Positions 8,313-16,887 of a stretch of 34,227 bases of DNA are shown one piece after another. The position numbers and the translations under genes were made by a program. Every line of letters starts with the position of its first letter. Position 1 is the stretch's first letter. The stretch is from RGIG7378 sp045588325. GTDB lineage: Bacteria > Bacillota > Clostridia > RGIG7378. Under the pieces are notes generated by a model. That model was not told the DNA's origin and did not search any database. It was given only the letters and a program-made list of their open reading frames with translations. The stretch is taken from positions 1 to 34,227 of the forward strand of contig JAZNEA010000099.1 of NCBI GenBank assembly GCA_045588325.1. Direction: 5' to 3'.

Positions 8313-9998
8313 TTAGTCTCTTTGTATCACACGTTTTTTCTGCTGTCTATTCCATATAAACATTATTATACCAACGATAATCATGGAACCTACCAAAACA
8401 CCCACAACAACGAGCGTTAAAGTGCCCAAACTAATTCCTAGCTTATTATCAGTACCAGTTATTATATACTTATTTCCTTTTGCATCTGTAAGTGTGGAAT
8501 CGTCATAGTCTATACCATATTGCGAAGCAAGGCTCTTTGGAATTGTAATCTCATCACTCGGTATATCCTTAACATTCAGCGCAATAATATACTGCCCAGC
8601 TGTCGTGCCAGCCAAGCTAAATGCGGCCATGCCATCATCATCAACTATTACACTACACAGCTTGGCTAATTTTTTGCCATTCATAGCATATAGGGTGGCA
8701 ACCTGCCTGGCTGTTTCCTTGCCCAATGGCAACCTGACCGTAGTATTGTAGCTATTTTCTCCTAGAGAAATAGTGTAGGTGACAACATCGCCAAGTAAAT
8801 TGGCATACGAGCCAGCCTGATTTCGTACAATGGCAACGCCCAGATTCTGGCTTCCCTTAAGGGAGTTAGTTGTCTGGTCTTGGAGAATAACTTCCCAATG
8901 AACATTATCTGACGTGTGAATTGTAACTGCAACATCATTATCAGCGATAGCATTTAGTGCGCCCTCGTCAATGGTATTTTTGTCCTGCACCTGAACGATA
9001 ATCTCTGGAGTAACACCTGAGCCCAGCACGCTGTTGATGCTATCAACCAGATCGCTCCATCCTGTCTGATCCGTAATGGTTGCATTGATTGTAGTGCCAT
9101 ATTTATTGGTATCTGGATATGTTGTACTACCTGCTGGATAGATAGTAGTAATTGTTATCTGTGCTCCATTTGTCTCAACATACTCTACCTCTTCCCTGGC
9201 CGTAGGGTTCTGCTCGATAGTGCATTCCTCATCTAACTGCTTTTGGATCTCCTGCTTAACTTCTTCAGAACCACCATAGTCCACAAAATACAGATTAGGA
9301 CACTCCGAAAGAGCTCTGTCCTCTACCTTCTGAACAGAATCCGGCAGGTACAACTCCCACAATAGTTTGCAGCCATAAAAAGTCCAATATGGGAGGCTAT
9401 CCAGCTTGGCCTGCATGTTTACATAGACCAGGTTGGAGCAATATGCGAAGGCGCTGTTTCCCATAATCGTAACGCTGGAGGGAATGGTTATACCACCCAA
9501 CCTCTGACAACAAAAGAATGCCTTATCTCCGATGGCATTTAGTGTATTTGGCAAACGGATATTCCTAAGCTCCCAACAATTATAAAAACCGGCCCAGCCA
9601 ATCTTTTCGACTGCAGGCATCTGTATCTGAACCAGTTCGTAGCAATCCGAAAAACTCAATTCGCCAATAACCTTGACAGTGCTACTGAGAGAAACGGTAG
9701 TCAACTTGTCGCATTTGTAAAACGCCATGTTTCCTATGGCAGTAACACCTTCTTCAACAACAACGCTCTGAATGAGATTAGAATGCTGACTCCAAGGCGC
9801 AGGGCTAGATTCGGAATAATTCTGCATTTCACCTATGCCGGAAATGGTCAAAACTCCACTCTCCAAGGACCATGTCAAGTTAGCTCCACAGGTGCCAGTC
9901 ATTTCTGCACCTAAAGCAACCGTAAAACAGCACAAATAGCCCACCAGCAAGGCCGCTGCCAGTATAAGCGAGGCTATTTTGTGTGATGTGCGTGTCAT
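8313..9998 (-). CDS. BspA-type leucine-rich repeat surface protein with C-terminal membrane anchor
   Basis: 561 residues. A signal peptide (about 1-31) ends near VALGA. CGANLTWSLESGVLTISG (37-54) is the usual opening of Lachnospiraceae LRR_5 proteins. Residues about 76-240 form repeats of roughly 22-23 residues, with I-G-x-x-A-F-x-x-C-x-x-L, the BspA consensus. The rest is beta-rich, followed by one membrane helix near 525-550 and a basic tail (RQQKKRVIQRD), so it is anchored with the LRRs outside. An ATG at 10011-10013 overlaps the previous stop (ATGA). I chose the ATG at 9996-9998 because AAAGGA lies six bases before it and none precedes the first. Probably adhesion or surface display; last gene of its unit. 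I see no clear terminator after it. Confidence 0.88.
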   Translation of the reverse strand: MTRTSHKIASLILAAALLVGYLCCFTVALGAEMTGTCGANLTWSLESGVLTISGIGEMQNYSESSPAPWSQHSNLIQSVVVEEGVTAIGNMAFYKCDKLTTVSLSSTVKVIGELSFSDCYELVQIQMPAVEKIGWAGFYNCWELRNIRLPNTLNAIGDKAFFCCQRLGGITIPSSVTIMGNSAFAYCSNLVYVNMQAKLDSLPYWTFYGCKLLWELYLPDSVQKVEDRALSECPNLYFVDYGGSEEVKQEIQKQLDEECTIEQNPTAREEVEYVETNGAQITITTIYPAGSTTYPDTNKYGTTINATITDQTGWSDLVDSINSVLGSGVTPEIIVQVQDKNTIDEGALNAIADNDVAVTIHTSDNVHWEVILQDQTTNSLKGSQNLGVAIVRNQAGSYANLLGDVVTYTISLGENSYNTTVRLPLGKETARQVATLYAMNGKKLAKLCSVIVDDDGMAAFSLAGTTAGQYIIALNVKDIPSDEITIPKSLASQYGIDYDDSTLTDAKGNKYIITGTDNKLGISLGTLTLVVVGVLVGSMIIVGIIMFIWNRQQKKRVIQRD

Positions 9999-10009
9999 GT
10001 GTAATCCTT

Positions 10010-10699
10010 TCATGTGCTAATTTGCAAAAAAGATAAGTGTTTTTGCCTCCACTTATTAATTCCAATAATCCAAACAATACCAATTATTATTGATAATATG
10101 GACCATATAGTTCCATTAGGAGGTAAGAGGCCTATATGATCTGCGTACTCTTGTCTAAAAAAGTTTAATATAAACCTTGTGACGCCGTACATAATCATAA
10201 GCAAAGGATACAGTTTCCCCCTGTAACGCATCTTGTGCCCAATTATTAAGATAACTGTCATTAGCACAAGGCCATTAATGCCTTCAACTATCTGGCTGGG
10301 AAATTCGAACCAAAAATTGGATATTTTTAGCAATCTGCCTCCACAGCACCCTTCTTTTAGACACCACAGCTTCATAATAAAAAGCATTATACTCACTCCT
10401 GGAGCAACCACATCTAGAATATCCAATGTTTTTTCTTTGAACATGTATGTCCCAATCATGAAGGATATTGGAATAAAAAACACTGCTCCAAAAAATGATA
10501 TGCCTTTAAAATAACCGTTTTCAATAAAGAACCAGACATATGTCCCTGTAGTACCGATCACGGCCGTAAACAATGCAATTAAAGGAAGCTTAAAGAACTT
10601 AATTCCGTACCATTTGATAATAAATATCATAGGGAGCAGCGTTACCGCTGTCCCTATGGATACTATTTTTATAACGGATAATAAATGTTCAAGGCTCAT
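10010..10699 (-). CDS. Lgt-like membrane protein (divergent prolipoprotein diacylglyceryl transferase homologue)
   Basis: 229 residues with about six to seven membrane helices. The C-terminal half resembles Lgt: FEFPSQIVEG (131-140), GKLYPLLMIMYGVTRFILNFFR (161-182), then LLPPNGTIWSILSI (191-204). CLKEGCCGG (113-121) sits where Lgt has its G-R-x-G-N-F loop. Lgt transfers diacylglycerol to lipoprotein cysteines. Two features argue against ordinary Lgt activity: the protein is about 50-60 residues short, and the region matching the essential H-G-G has Phe (GISFFGAV, 67-74). It starts five bases after the stop of the 1520-residue secreted protein and overlaps the LRR frame, so it probably serves these surface proteins, perhaps in a non-canonical lipid or membrane role. 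Confidence 0.65.
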   Translation of the reverse strand: MSLEHLLSVIKIVSIGTAVTLLPMIFIIKWYGIKFFKLPLIALFTAVIGTTGTYVWFFIENGYFKGISFFGAVFFIPISFMIGTYMFKEKTLDILDVVAPGVSIMLFIMKLWCLKEGCCGGRLLKISNFWFEFPSQIVEGINGLVLMTVILIIGHKMRYRGKLYPLLMIMYGVTRFILNFFRQEYADHIGLLPPNGTIWSILSIIIGIVWIIGINKWRQKHLSFLQIST

Positions 10700-10704
10700 A
10701 TCAA

Positions 10705-13700
10705 TTACTCAGATTTTGGATTTTCAATCGTAATACTTGTATTAACGACATAATCACAATTGCTACCTACCTTATCCTTCAAAACAATCTTGTTACCAGC
10801 AAGCACTCCTGCAGGCTCGGGACTTGACGTAGATGGTGTACCAACGTTTCTGACGATTGTTCCATTACCGGACCATACAGCTGTATTAACCTGAGTTGAT
10901 CCATCATACATATAAACTTCACCTGCAGCATTGCTTGACGAGAATGTAATAGTTGCACTATTAGCATTTCCGTATCCTGACAATTCAAGAGTTACCGATG
11001 GTTGATGATATGTTGTCGTTGTTCCACCGCAACCATTGGAAGTCTCCTCTTTATAGTGGTAAACCTTTACATATGTGTCCGTTACTGTCGCATTTGACCC
11101 TGAACTGGTTGACGCATACTTTGCGCTAACAATTTTTACATTTGGCACCTTTGTCTTAGAAGATATTGTCAGAACATTCCTCTCTTCGTATTCGAACGAT
11201 ACTCCATTGGATAATGTTACCTTGATTGTACCATTATATGTGCCAGCAAGCCCTGTCTTAAATTGACTATTAATATACAGATTTCCTGTTGTAGGATTAG
11301 CGAAGTTATACCTTATTGACTGATAATTAGAAGTACCATTCTCTATAGTATATCCGCCATAGACATCGCTATCTCCGTTATGCTTTAATGCAAGCTCTAT
11401 GCTCTTAATAGAAACTCCCGCATCTGCCAAACTAAATCCATTATTCTCTGTAATGCTAATCCACAAACCATTCTTGGATCCATCTGGATTATCAACATAA
11501 TTGCTAAGATCTACTTCTTGCAAGAACTCGACATCACTTACACTAGTTGCATTGATATCCATGTTCAGCCCCTCGTATACTCTAAGCGTATGGTTTACTT
11601 CAAGAGAATAATAATCTGCGAATGCATTTTCATCATCTGTTCCATAGTAATTTCCGTTCAAATCGTATACGCCCTCAATTTGAAGTTCAACAACAGTCCA
11701 TAGGCCATGTCTGGAACCATTATCAACAGGCACATCAAATACATAATTCAAAACGCCCTGGTTATCGATTGCACTGCCATCGACAGTAAACGTCCTTCCT
11801 GTACCATTATTCTTAAAGACCGCCTGTACACTATTTACACCCTCGGCATTATCAATCTGTGCAATAAAACCAAGAGACTCGTTCTTGCTCACAAAATACG
11901 TATCGCCTGACGATGAACCAGCATATACTGGCGGTTCAACAGAACGTGCTGTAATAGATGGAGCACTTACGGTACTTGTAATAACATTTGAACCAACAAT
12001 AAGCCGAGTGAAATTAAAAACACCAACCTTATCTACATTAAACTCGCCAACATAATATCCTTCACTCCACTTAAGCGTAGCCTGAAGTCCCTTTGCTGCA
12101 ACATCAGATCCTCTCTTGCCATAGTTAATAGTTATATCGTATGGCAGAGTATCCATTGTTGTACCAGTGTTCGTCAAAATCTGAACCTTAACATCGTATG
12201 TTTGTGCGCCTTTAAAGTCAAAGGCTGTATTTGTAACACTATCGTTAATAAGAACTCGTGCCTGCAATCCAAGATAAGCAGATAAAGTGTTCTGGAAACT
12301 TGCAGCAAGCTCCGTATCCGCCTCCATGTAGTTAGCTCCTTCGCCAATACCAGTTACCAAATATGTAATAGTGTAAATACCACTAGCTGTAAATCTGGCG
12401 GTACCAACCCATTGCCTTGTATTTTGGTCATATGTAAGTGAACATGTAACATATCTGCCATCAGTAGAAACGATTTTCACAGCAACCCTTGTAGGCATAA
12501 TTTCTGATGCAAATTTTACAGCAACATTTCTCGTGACAGAAGTATCCGCCGTCAAGGCCAACCCTTCTCCAGGGGCGGAGCAGAATGTTACGGATTCTAC
12601 TGCAAATCCTTCTACAGTAACTGTTATCCAATACTCCTCTGACAGGGCATATTCTACTCCTGCAATCCAAAGACTCCTAAGCACATATGTACCAGGCAAA
12701 TTGAAGTTGCAGTATCCCTCCCATGTTGTCCCGGAAGTATTCTCTAAAACAACTGGGTCTGTACGTGATCCTTGAGTGTCATTAATTCTCCTCTGAAATA
12801 CAGCCTGTACCTCAGTTCCCTCTCCAATAGTAAGTCCCTCAATATATGCAGTTAATTTTGGGCTCTTTGCTGTGCCATCGAAAGTAAAGGATGTATCACT
12901 AATCTCGGCTCTTAAGCTAATAGTCTGCATAGAAACGTCTGTGTTCTTCAATGCTGACAGATCAACAGAGGAACCAAACTGCAAATTCAGCTTTCCTTCA
13001 ATACTTCCGTTTGTCATTGCCATGCTGTTGTCAAGATTCTCACCTTCAAGATACAAAACAACACTTATTCTTGTTGCAACATTCTTTTCTAAAGAGGTAA
13101 TTCCTTTAGTTATTGTTCCAGAAATATCCTCAAATGAACAATCAGAACTTGTTACTACAATCGGAACTGTATACTTTCCTCCCTCAGGGAATGTATGATC
13201 AACATCAAACTCAGCATCTGCTAACAAAACACCATTGGCATCTACAAATGCAATCTTCAGATTTCTGAGCATTTCCTTTATGCTGTTCTCCTGATCAGAA
13301 GTATCTGCATAGAAAACAAAACAACTACCTGATCCCTGTGTTGCGCTAGTTTCTCCGGATTCAACATAAAGGTCATCATAAACTCGGTTAGAACCACTAA
13401 AACCCTTAACAATTGTTTTTGGATCGGTCTTAGGTGTAACATCCTTATCCGTAATAGGATCTGTTTCTACAAGGGCTGTGCCAGAGATAATTTCTCCATT
13501 CTCATCCTCATATTCATAATCTTGCATTACAGCTAACTTAACTAGTGCTCTGTCTGATACTCTGTAATAGTATCCATCATCACCCTTATATACTAGAACT
13601 TCCTCTGTCGCTTCTATTCCATTAAGTTCCTCACCAGTAATCCTAAAATAGGAGTATACTGGTCTGGAAACGGCCTCTCCTGACAAGACAATCATACGTT

Positions 13701-15267
13701 GCTCATATATTGTTTCAGAAGCAACAAGGCCATCCAGTGTCAATACGGAGTTATCTGCATTAGTACGTACCCATAAATCCAGCACCATGCCATAGGTATC
13801 CTGTGCCACCATGTTATTGGCAGTACTACTATCCATTTCCATTGTATTAATCAACAGGCCCTGAAATTTGTTATCTCTAGAATTTGTAGTCAAATGACCT
13901 GTAAGGTTATTACCACCTGTAGTGATAATCAAAACAGACAATTTAATGTTAATGGGATATAAGTTCACATCGATGCGACCTCCGGTTAGATCCTCGAACA
14001 ATTTAATATCACCATTTATAGCTGTGATTTGAAGAGTGGCTCCATCTTTTACATTATCTAAGAAGTTCTTTGCATTGGTAAGACCACCTGTCATAATAGC
14101 CTGTACAGACTTTTCTTCCTTACCATTATTGATCATTACAGAATTAATATCTAACAGGTGATTAACAATCTCCATTAACTTTGTTTCTGTTCTGAGTTCA
14201 ATTTTTTCTCCGTTATTCGCACGCGTTGCAAAATCAGCCATTGTTATTAAGTCTTCCTGACAACGGCCATCCAGATCCTTATACTTTACTAATACATCGC
14301 CTAATTCTACACCTCTGGCCTTGAGTTCCTCTGCTGTGGCTGCCATCAAGGTCTCTCTGGTATATTCTGTATACTCTGCGTTTTTTAAAGACTGATGTAC
14401 ATTAGCCAGATAAACTAATGCATCACCAAATGGATAAACTGCATCATAGTACAATGATCTATAAAAGTTATTAAGTTCAACAACCTGATTCTTAGTAAGT
14501 GAGCTATCTTTACTAAGTCCTGTTAATCCGACAAAACCACCATAATCAGGGTGATTGGCTACAGTATCATACATGTTATAATTCAAATAAATCTGAACTA
14601 TATCACGAATGGTATTTATATATGTTGAATTCTTCATTGTAGAATCGTAGCCATCCGTAGCAACCTTACATCTATCCTTAGCCGCATCCAACTTAGCTTG
14701 GAGAATCTCCTGTCCCGCTCCGCTATATCCCACAGAGGAAATAGCGCGCACACCAAAAGCAGGCCCGCTGGGAACGACAAAGTCGTGATAACCCATCAAT
14801 GCATCTGTTACTTTCCATGTTGTAAATGCAAAGTTTGTTGTTTCTCCTTCTACGCGTCCACCCTCAGTATAGGAAACGCTGGAAAGAAAATACTTTGAGC
14901 TTGTGGTGAATGTGGCAGGACGTAGTATTAAGTTTTCGATACCGTAATTTCCACTAAGATTAATAAGGTTGCCCCATGTGAGGTTGGCGGCCATTATTCC
15001 TTGTTTAGACGAAGAATCGCCCACAGCAGATGAATCTGGGGCTAGGCCGTCCAAATCGGACAAAGCAATCTCCAGGTTACCATTGGACGATACTGTTGTT
15101 GTAATATTGTTAACTTCTGGAGCAAATGACAATGTATACCAAGCGTAGCTGGTAGCTACCATCATAACAAGAGAAAGCAGCAGCATAAAAGCTACAGCTA
15201 CAATCTTTTCCTTAATACCAGGCAGAGCCCTTTTTAACTCTTTGATATATCTCTTGGTATCTGTCAT
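10705..15267 (-). CDS. Giant secreted protein with SipW-type signal and Ig-like repeats (TasA/CalY-like)
   Basis: 1520 residues. The N-terminus has a basic patch, a hydrophobic core (about 20-40) and ATSYAWYTLS (38-47), the form of signal removed by SipW-type peptidases from TasA/CalY-like fibre proteins. The middle is beta-rich and contains a YLEG...LNLQF module (near residues 735-765) shared with other proteins here. Residues about 790-1210 look like tandem Ig-like domains with W-x-G...F...G-x-Y/F. Ser/Thr-rich sequence with a Cys-Gly-Gly loop ends the chain. There is no LPXTG motif or C-terminal membrane helix. The start ATG (15265-15267) has AGGA seven bases upstream; a frame open back to 15426 lacks a ribosome site and overlaps the peptidase gene. 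Likely a secreted matrix or fibre protein. Confidence 0.78.
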   Translation of the reverse strand: MTDTKRYIKELKRALPGIKEKIVAVAFMLLLSLVMMVATSYAWYTLSFAPEVNNITTTVSSNGNLEIALSDLDGLAPDSSAVGDSSSKQGIMAANLTWGNLINLSGNYGIENLILRPATFTTSSKYFLSSVSYTEGGRVEGETTNFAFTTWKVTDALMGYHDFVVPSGPAFGVRAISSVGYSGAGQEILQAKLDAAKDRCKVATDGYDSTMKNSTYINTIRDIVQIYLNYNMYDTVANHPDYGGFVGLTGLSKDSSLTKNQVVELNNFYRSLYYDAVYPFGDALVYLANVHQSLKNAEYTEYTRETLMAATAEELKARGVELGDVLVKYKDLDGRCQEDLITMADFATRANNGEKIELRTETKLMEIVNHLLDINSVMINNGKEEKSVQAIMTGGLTNAKNFLDNVKDGATLQITAINGDIKLFEDLTGGRIDVNLYPINIKLSVLIITTGGNNLTGHLTTNSRDNKFQGLLINTMEMDSSTANNMVAQDTYGMVLDLWVRTNADNSVLTLDGLVASETIYEQRMIVLSGEAVSRPVYSYFRITGEELNGIEATEEVLVYKGDDGYYYRVSDRALVKLAVMQDYEYEDENGEIISGTALVETDPITDKDVTPKTDPKTIVKGFSGSNRVYDDLYVESGETSATQGSGSCFVFYADTSDQENSIKEMLRNLKIAFVDANGVLLADAEFDVDHTFPEGGKYTVPIVVTSSDCSFEDISGTITKGITSLEKNVATRISVVLYLEGENLDNSMAMTNGSIEGKLNLQFGSSVDLSALKNTDVSMQTISLRAEISDTSFTFDGTAKSPKLTAYIEGLTIGEGTEVQAVFQRRINDTQGSRTDPVVLENTSGTTWEGYCNFNLPGTYVLRSLWIAGVEYALSEEYWITVTVEGFAVESVTFCSAPGEGLALTADTSVTRNVAVKFASEIMPTRVAVKIVSTDGRYVTCSLTYDQNTRQWVGTARFTASGIYTITYLVTGIGEGANYMEADTELAASFQNTLSAYLGLQARVLINDSVTNTAFDFKGAQTYDVKVQILTNTGTTMDTLPYDITINYGKRGSDVAAKGLQATLKWSEGYYVGEFNVDKVGVFNFTRLIVGSNVITSTVSAPSITARSVEPPVYAGSSSGDTYFVSKNESLGFIAQIDNAEGVNSVQAVFKNNGTGRTFTVDGSAIDNQGVLNYVFDVPVDNGSRHGLWTVVELQIEGVYDLNGNYYGTDDENAFADYYSLEVNHTLRVYEGLNMDINATSVSDVEFLQEVDLSNYVDNPDGSKNGLWISITENNGFSLADAGVSIKSIELALKHNGDSDVYGGYTIENGTSNYQSIRYNFANPTTGNLYINSQFKTGLAGTYNGTIKVTLSNGVSFEYEERNVLTISSKTKVPNVKIVSAKYASTSSGSNATVTDTYVKVYHYKEETSNGCGGTTTTYHQPSVTLELSGYGNANSATITFSSSNAAGEVYMYDGSTQVNTAVWSGNGTIVRNVGTPSTSSPEPAGVLAGNKIVLKDKVGSNCDYVVNTSITIENPKSE

Positions 15268-15280
15268 AATTTGTTCCTCT

Positions 15281-15742
15281 CTATCTAATCCACCTTCTGA
15301 GTCGGGATCTAACCCGGCGCCAGAAGCCACGGATCGACCTACTCCAACACCACATACGACAATACAGCCGGTATGCTGGGTTTGAAACAGAATAATATGT
15401 ATCTTCACGGTAAAATCCCGTGACATTAGCGATTATCTGATCATGGCGAACACCATGTTCTAACTGGAACTGGTTATCGCCGATGCACGTGTATGTGTCG
15501 CCAACACCAACTACACGATGTAAAACATAACTGCCATCGTCTCGTTGATACAAGGGAATGTCATATTTTTTGAGCTTTCCCACACATGACTCCAGCACTA
15601 CACGATCAATTCCCTGTCGAATCATAGGGAGCATACTAACGCCTCGAGGGGCGAAGGTTACAGGCTTGCCCTGGGCTAAAAATTCGTCGATTAGGGGCCT
15701 TATTTGCTCCAGGCGAAGTTCGTTATCAAACAAGCAGTCCAT
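15281..15742 (-). CDS. S24/S26-type serine peptidase (signal-peptidase-like, no membrane helix)
   Basis: 153 residues. PRGVSMLPMI (32-41) is the G-x-S-M-x-P box with catalytic Ser36. SYVLHRVVGVGD (71-82) carries the H-R-V-V box, with His75 in place of the usual Lys, and IGDN (87-90) is the third signal-peptidase box. A Ser/His pair is typical of the SipW/SEC11 branch. Unlike true signal peptidases it lacks a hydrophobic anchor. Instead it ends in an Arg/Trp-rich tail (about 124-153) that could bind membranes. Its start lies 17 bases inside the PqqD-like gene, so the two are translationally coupled. Together with the kinase-like gene and the 31-residue peptide, the context suggests leader-peptide processing. 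The stop is TAG. Confidence 0.8.
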   Translation of the reverse strand: MDCLFDNELRLEQIRPLIDEFLAQGKPVTFAPRGVSMLPMIRQGIDRVVLESCVGKLKKYDIPLYQRDDGSYVLHRVVGVGDTYTCIGDNQFQLEHGVRHDQIIANVTGFYREDTYYSVSNPAYRLYCRMWCWSRSIRGFWRRVRSRLRRWIR

Positions 15743-15986
15743 TGTCCTGTAGCTTGTTTACAAAGCGTGATACTCCTGCTGCTGCAGTAGCCTCATCTAC
15801 ATTATATTCCTTTAGAATCTCTGCAACCAATGTTGCCTCATCTACATCCTGCTGTAATAGCTCCCACAAAAATTTGCCAGTATCATTGAGGGTAATCATC
15901 TTAGTAAGGTCTAATTCGTTGCCTGTGGGCAGAACAACAGTCTTTCCTGCTACCTCTCTAACAATATATCCTTCCTTAATCCTCAT
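15726..15986 (-). CDS. PqqD-family protein (RiPP precursor recognition element)
   Basis: 86 residues, the normal PqqD length. The pattern matches: YIVREVAGKTVVLPTG at the start, then ITLNDTGKFLWELLQ (31-45), then a three-helix wing ending VSRFVNKLQDNGLL. PqqD-like domains bind the leader of ribosomal peptides and present it to modifying enzymes. GGAGG lies seven bases before the ATG. The gene overlaps the kinase-like gene upstream by one base (TAATG) and the peptidase downstream by 17 bases. No radical SAM, YcaO or lasso cyclase is encoded nearby, so its enzyme partner is probably the kinase-like protein or the peptidase. Confidence 0.85.
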   Translation of the reverse strand: MRIKEGYIVREVAGKTVVLPTGNELDLTKMITLNDTGKFLWELLQQDVDEATLVAEILKEYNVDEATAAAGVSRFVNKLQDNGLLV

Positions 15987-16693
15987 TAATTAGCCTCCAA
16001 TTTATTACCAGACATAGTCTCATAGGATACACGAGCTGCATCTGGATCCATGTTACATCTAAGCTTCCAAACGGGAACTGTAGACAACAACAAATCCATC
16101 AACTCCAATATTTTAGTGCGGTGTATTGCCTCTGTAGACTTAGTTGTTTGTTTAAAAATAGCACTAATTGCCTCTATTCCAACAAATGGCTCTATATGAT
16201 TTGTCTCCCCTCTCTCTATACATGCTATACCAGCAAGGGAAACTCTCTTATTTGCATTAATATCATATTTGCCACTCCATGGAGTACCATATACATACCA
16301 GGCTCCATCTTCTAGCCTCAACGCAGGCTTATCATCATTGATAATATAAGCGCGCTTACCAAACACCTGTAGCCAAAGATTGGTATGTGTAGATTTGCCT
16401 GTGCCACAATTTGCTGTAAAAAGATATGCCTTATCATCAACAACAACTGCAGAAGAATGGAGCATCATCCCGTTATAATCAAGCAATTGAGTATAAAAGG
16501 ATTTGCCAGTGGCTAAATATTCGCAATCGTCATCTGACAATCGCGGAAGCAAATTCTTAACATAAGAAATATTGGATTGAATCTTAATATCAACCTCAGG
16601 ACAACCAGAAATCTGATATGGTCTGCTCTGTTCCAGAGTTCTGCCAAAGCTGTCCATTTCAACATATAGTCCTGCAATCCTATAAATACCCAT
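15986..16693 (-). CDS. HPr kinase-like ATP-binding protein of peptide-maturation type
   Basis: 235 residues. HSSAVVVDDKAYLFTANCGTGKST (79-102) contains a P-loop (NCGTGKS, 95-101) in the HprK C-terminal kinase fold. INDDKPAL (118-125) is the acidic metal-binding strand, and GTPWSGK (136-142) is a second conserved loop of this group. The N-terminal HPr-recognition half of true HPr kinase is absent. Homologues in lasso-peptide clusters phosphorylate a C-terminal Ser of the precursor (known for paeninodin). Here the neighbouring 31-residue peptide has Thr and Ser close to its end. Oddly, no Shine-Dalgarno sequence is visible before the ATG at 16691-16693, so expression is probably much lower than that of the peptide. 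Function is inferred from family and context. Confidence 0.78.
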   Translation of the reverse strand: MGIYRIAGLYVEMDSFGRTLEQSRPYQISGCPEVDIKIQSNISYVKNLLPRLSDDDCEYLATGKSFYTQLLDYNGMMLHSSAVVVDDKAYLFTANCGTGKSTHTNLWLQVFGKRAYIINDDKPALRLEDGAWYVYGTPWSGKYDINANKRVSLAGIACIERGETNHIEPFVGIEAISAIFKQTTKSTEAIHRTKILELMDLLLSTVPVWKLRCNMDPDAARVSYETMSGNKLEAN

Positions 16694-16737
16694 AAATCAA
16701 CAAAGAAGAAATAATATAGTGCCCAAATAGAACTATC

Positions 16738-16760
16738 CCCCCCAGCATTAAACTGGGGGG
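16738..16760 (-). terminator. GC-rich hairpin between the small peptide and the kinase-like gene (attenuator or RNA-stabilising stem)
   Basis: An 8-bp stem, CCCCCCAG pairing with CTGGGGGG, closes a 7-base loop 13 bases after the peptide stop. The minus-strand RNA then reads GAUAGUUCUAUUUGG, which is not a clean U tract. Partial termination or protection of the 3' end of the peptide mRNA is more likely than full termination, because the kinase-like gene shows no promoter of its own. Confidence 0.7.
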
Positions 16761-16773
16761 TATTAAATTCATA

Positions 16774-16869
16774 TTAGACGAGAGTGCTTGTCTCCCAAGG
16801 ATCGTTAACCATAACTTCCTCAGTCTCGAGCTCAATTACCTCAATCTCAGGATTTTCATAATTCTTCAT
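16774..16869 (-). CDS. 31-residue peptide, candidate precursor of the PqqD/HprK/peptidase cassette
   Basis: 31 codons with a strong ribosome site. It begins MKNYENPEIEVIEL, continues with an acidic stretch, and ends VNDPWETSTLV. Short peptides of the M-K-x-Y-x-x-P-x-I-E-V-I-E-L type are, from memory, common beside PqqD and S24/S26 peptidase genes in Clostridia and are usually left as hypothetical proteins. No Cys is present, so lanthionine or sactipeptide chemistry is excluded. Glu/Asp, Trp, Thr and Ser are available for other modification. It starts 18 bases after the stop of the 1725-residue secreted protein and is followed by a hairpin, an arrangement that would give more peptide than maturation enzymes. 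Gene reality is well supported by start, ribosome site and context; the precursor role is inference. Confidence 0.75.
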   Translation of the reverse strand: MKNYENPEIEVIELETEEVMVNDPWETSTLV

Positions 16870-16876
16870 CTCTATA

Positions 16877-16882
16877 CCTCCT
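16877..16882 (-). promoter_or_regulatory. Perfect Shine-Dalgarno of the 31-residue peptide
   Basis: AGGAGG on the minus strand, seven bases before the ATG. It is the full consensus, and it contrasts with the kinase-like gene downstream, which has no visible site. Confidence 0.85.
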
Positions 16883-16887
16883 AAAAA

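Noticed and set aside
10705..15267. Sortase anchoring of the secreted proteins
   Set aside because: No LPXTG-like motif followed by a hydrophobic helix and basic tail occurs at any visible C-terminus; only the LRR protein has a C-terminal membrane helix.
15268..15426. Long N-terminal extension of the 1520-residue protein
   Set aside because: It overlaps the peptidase gene, would put 53 extra residues before the signal peptide, and has no ribosome site; AGGA stands before the ATG at 15267.
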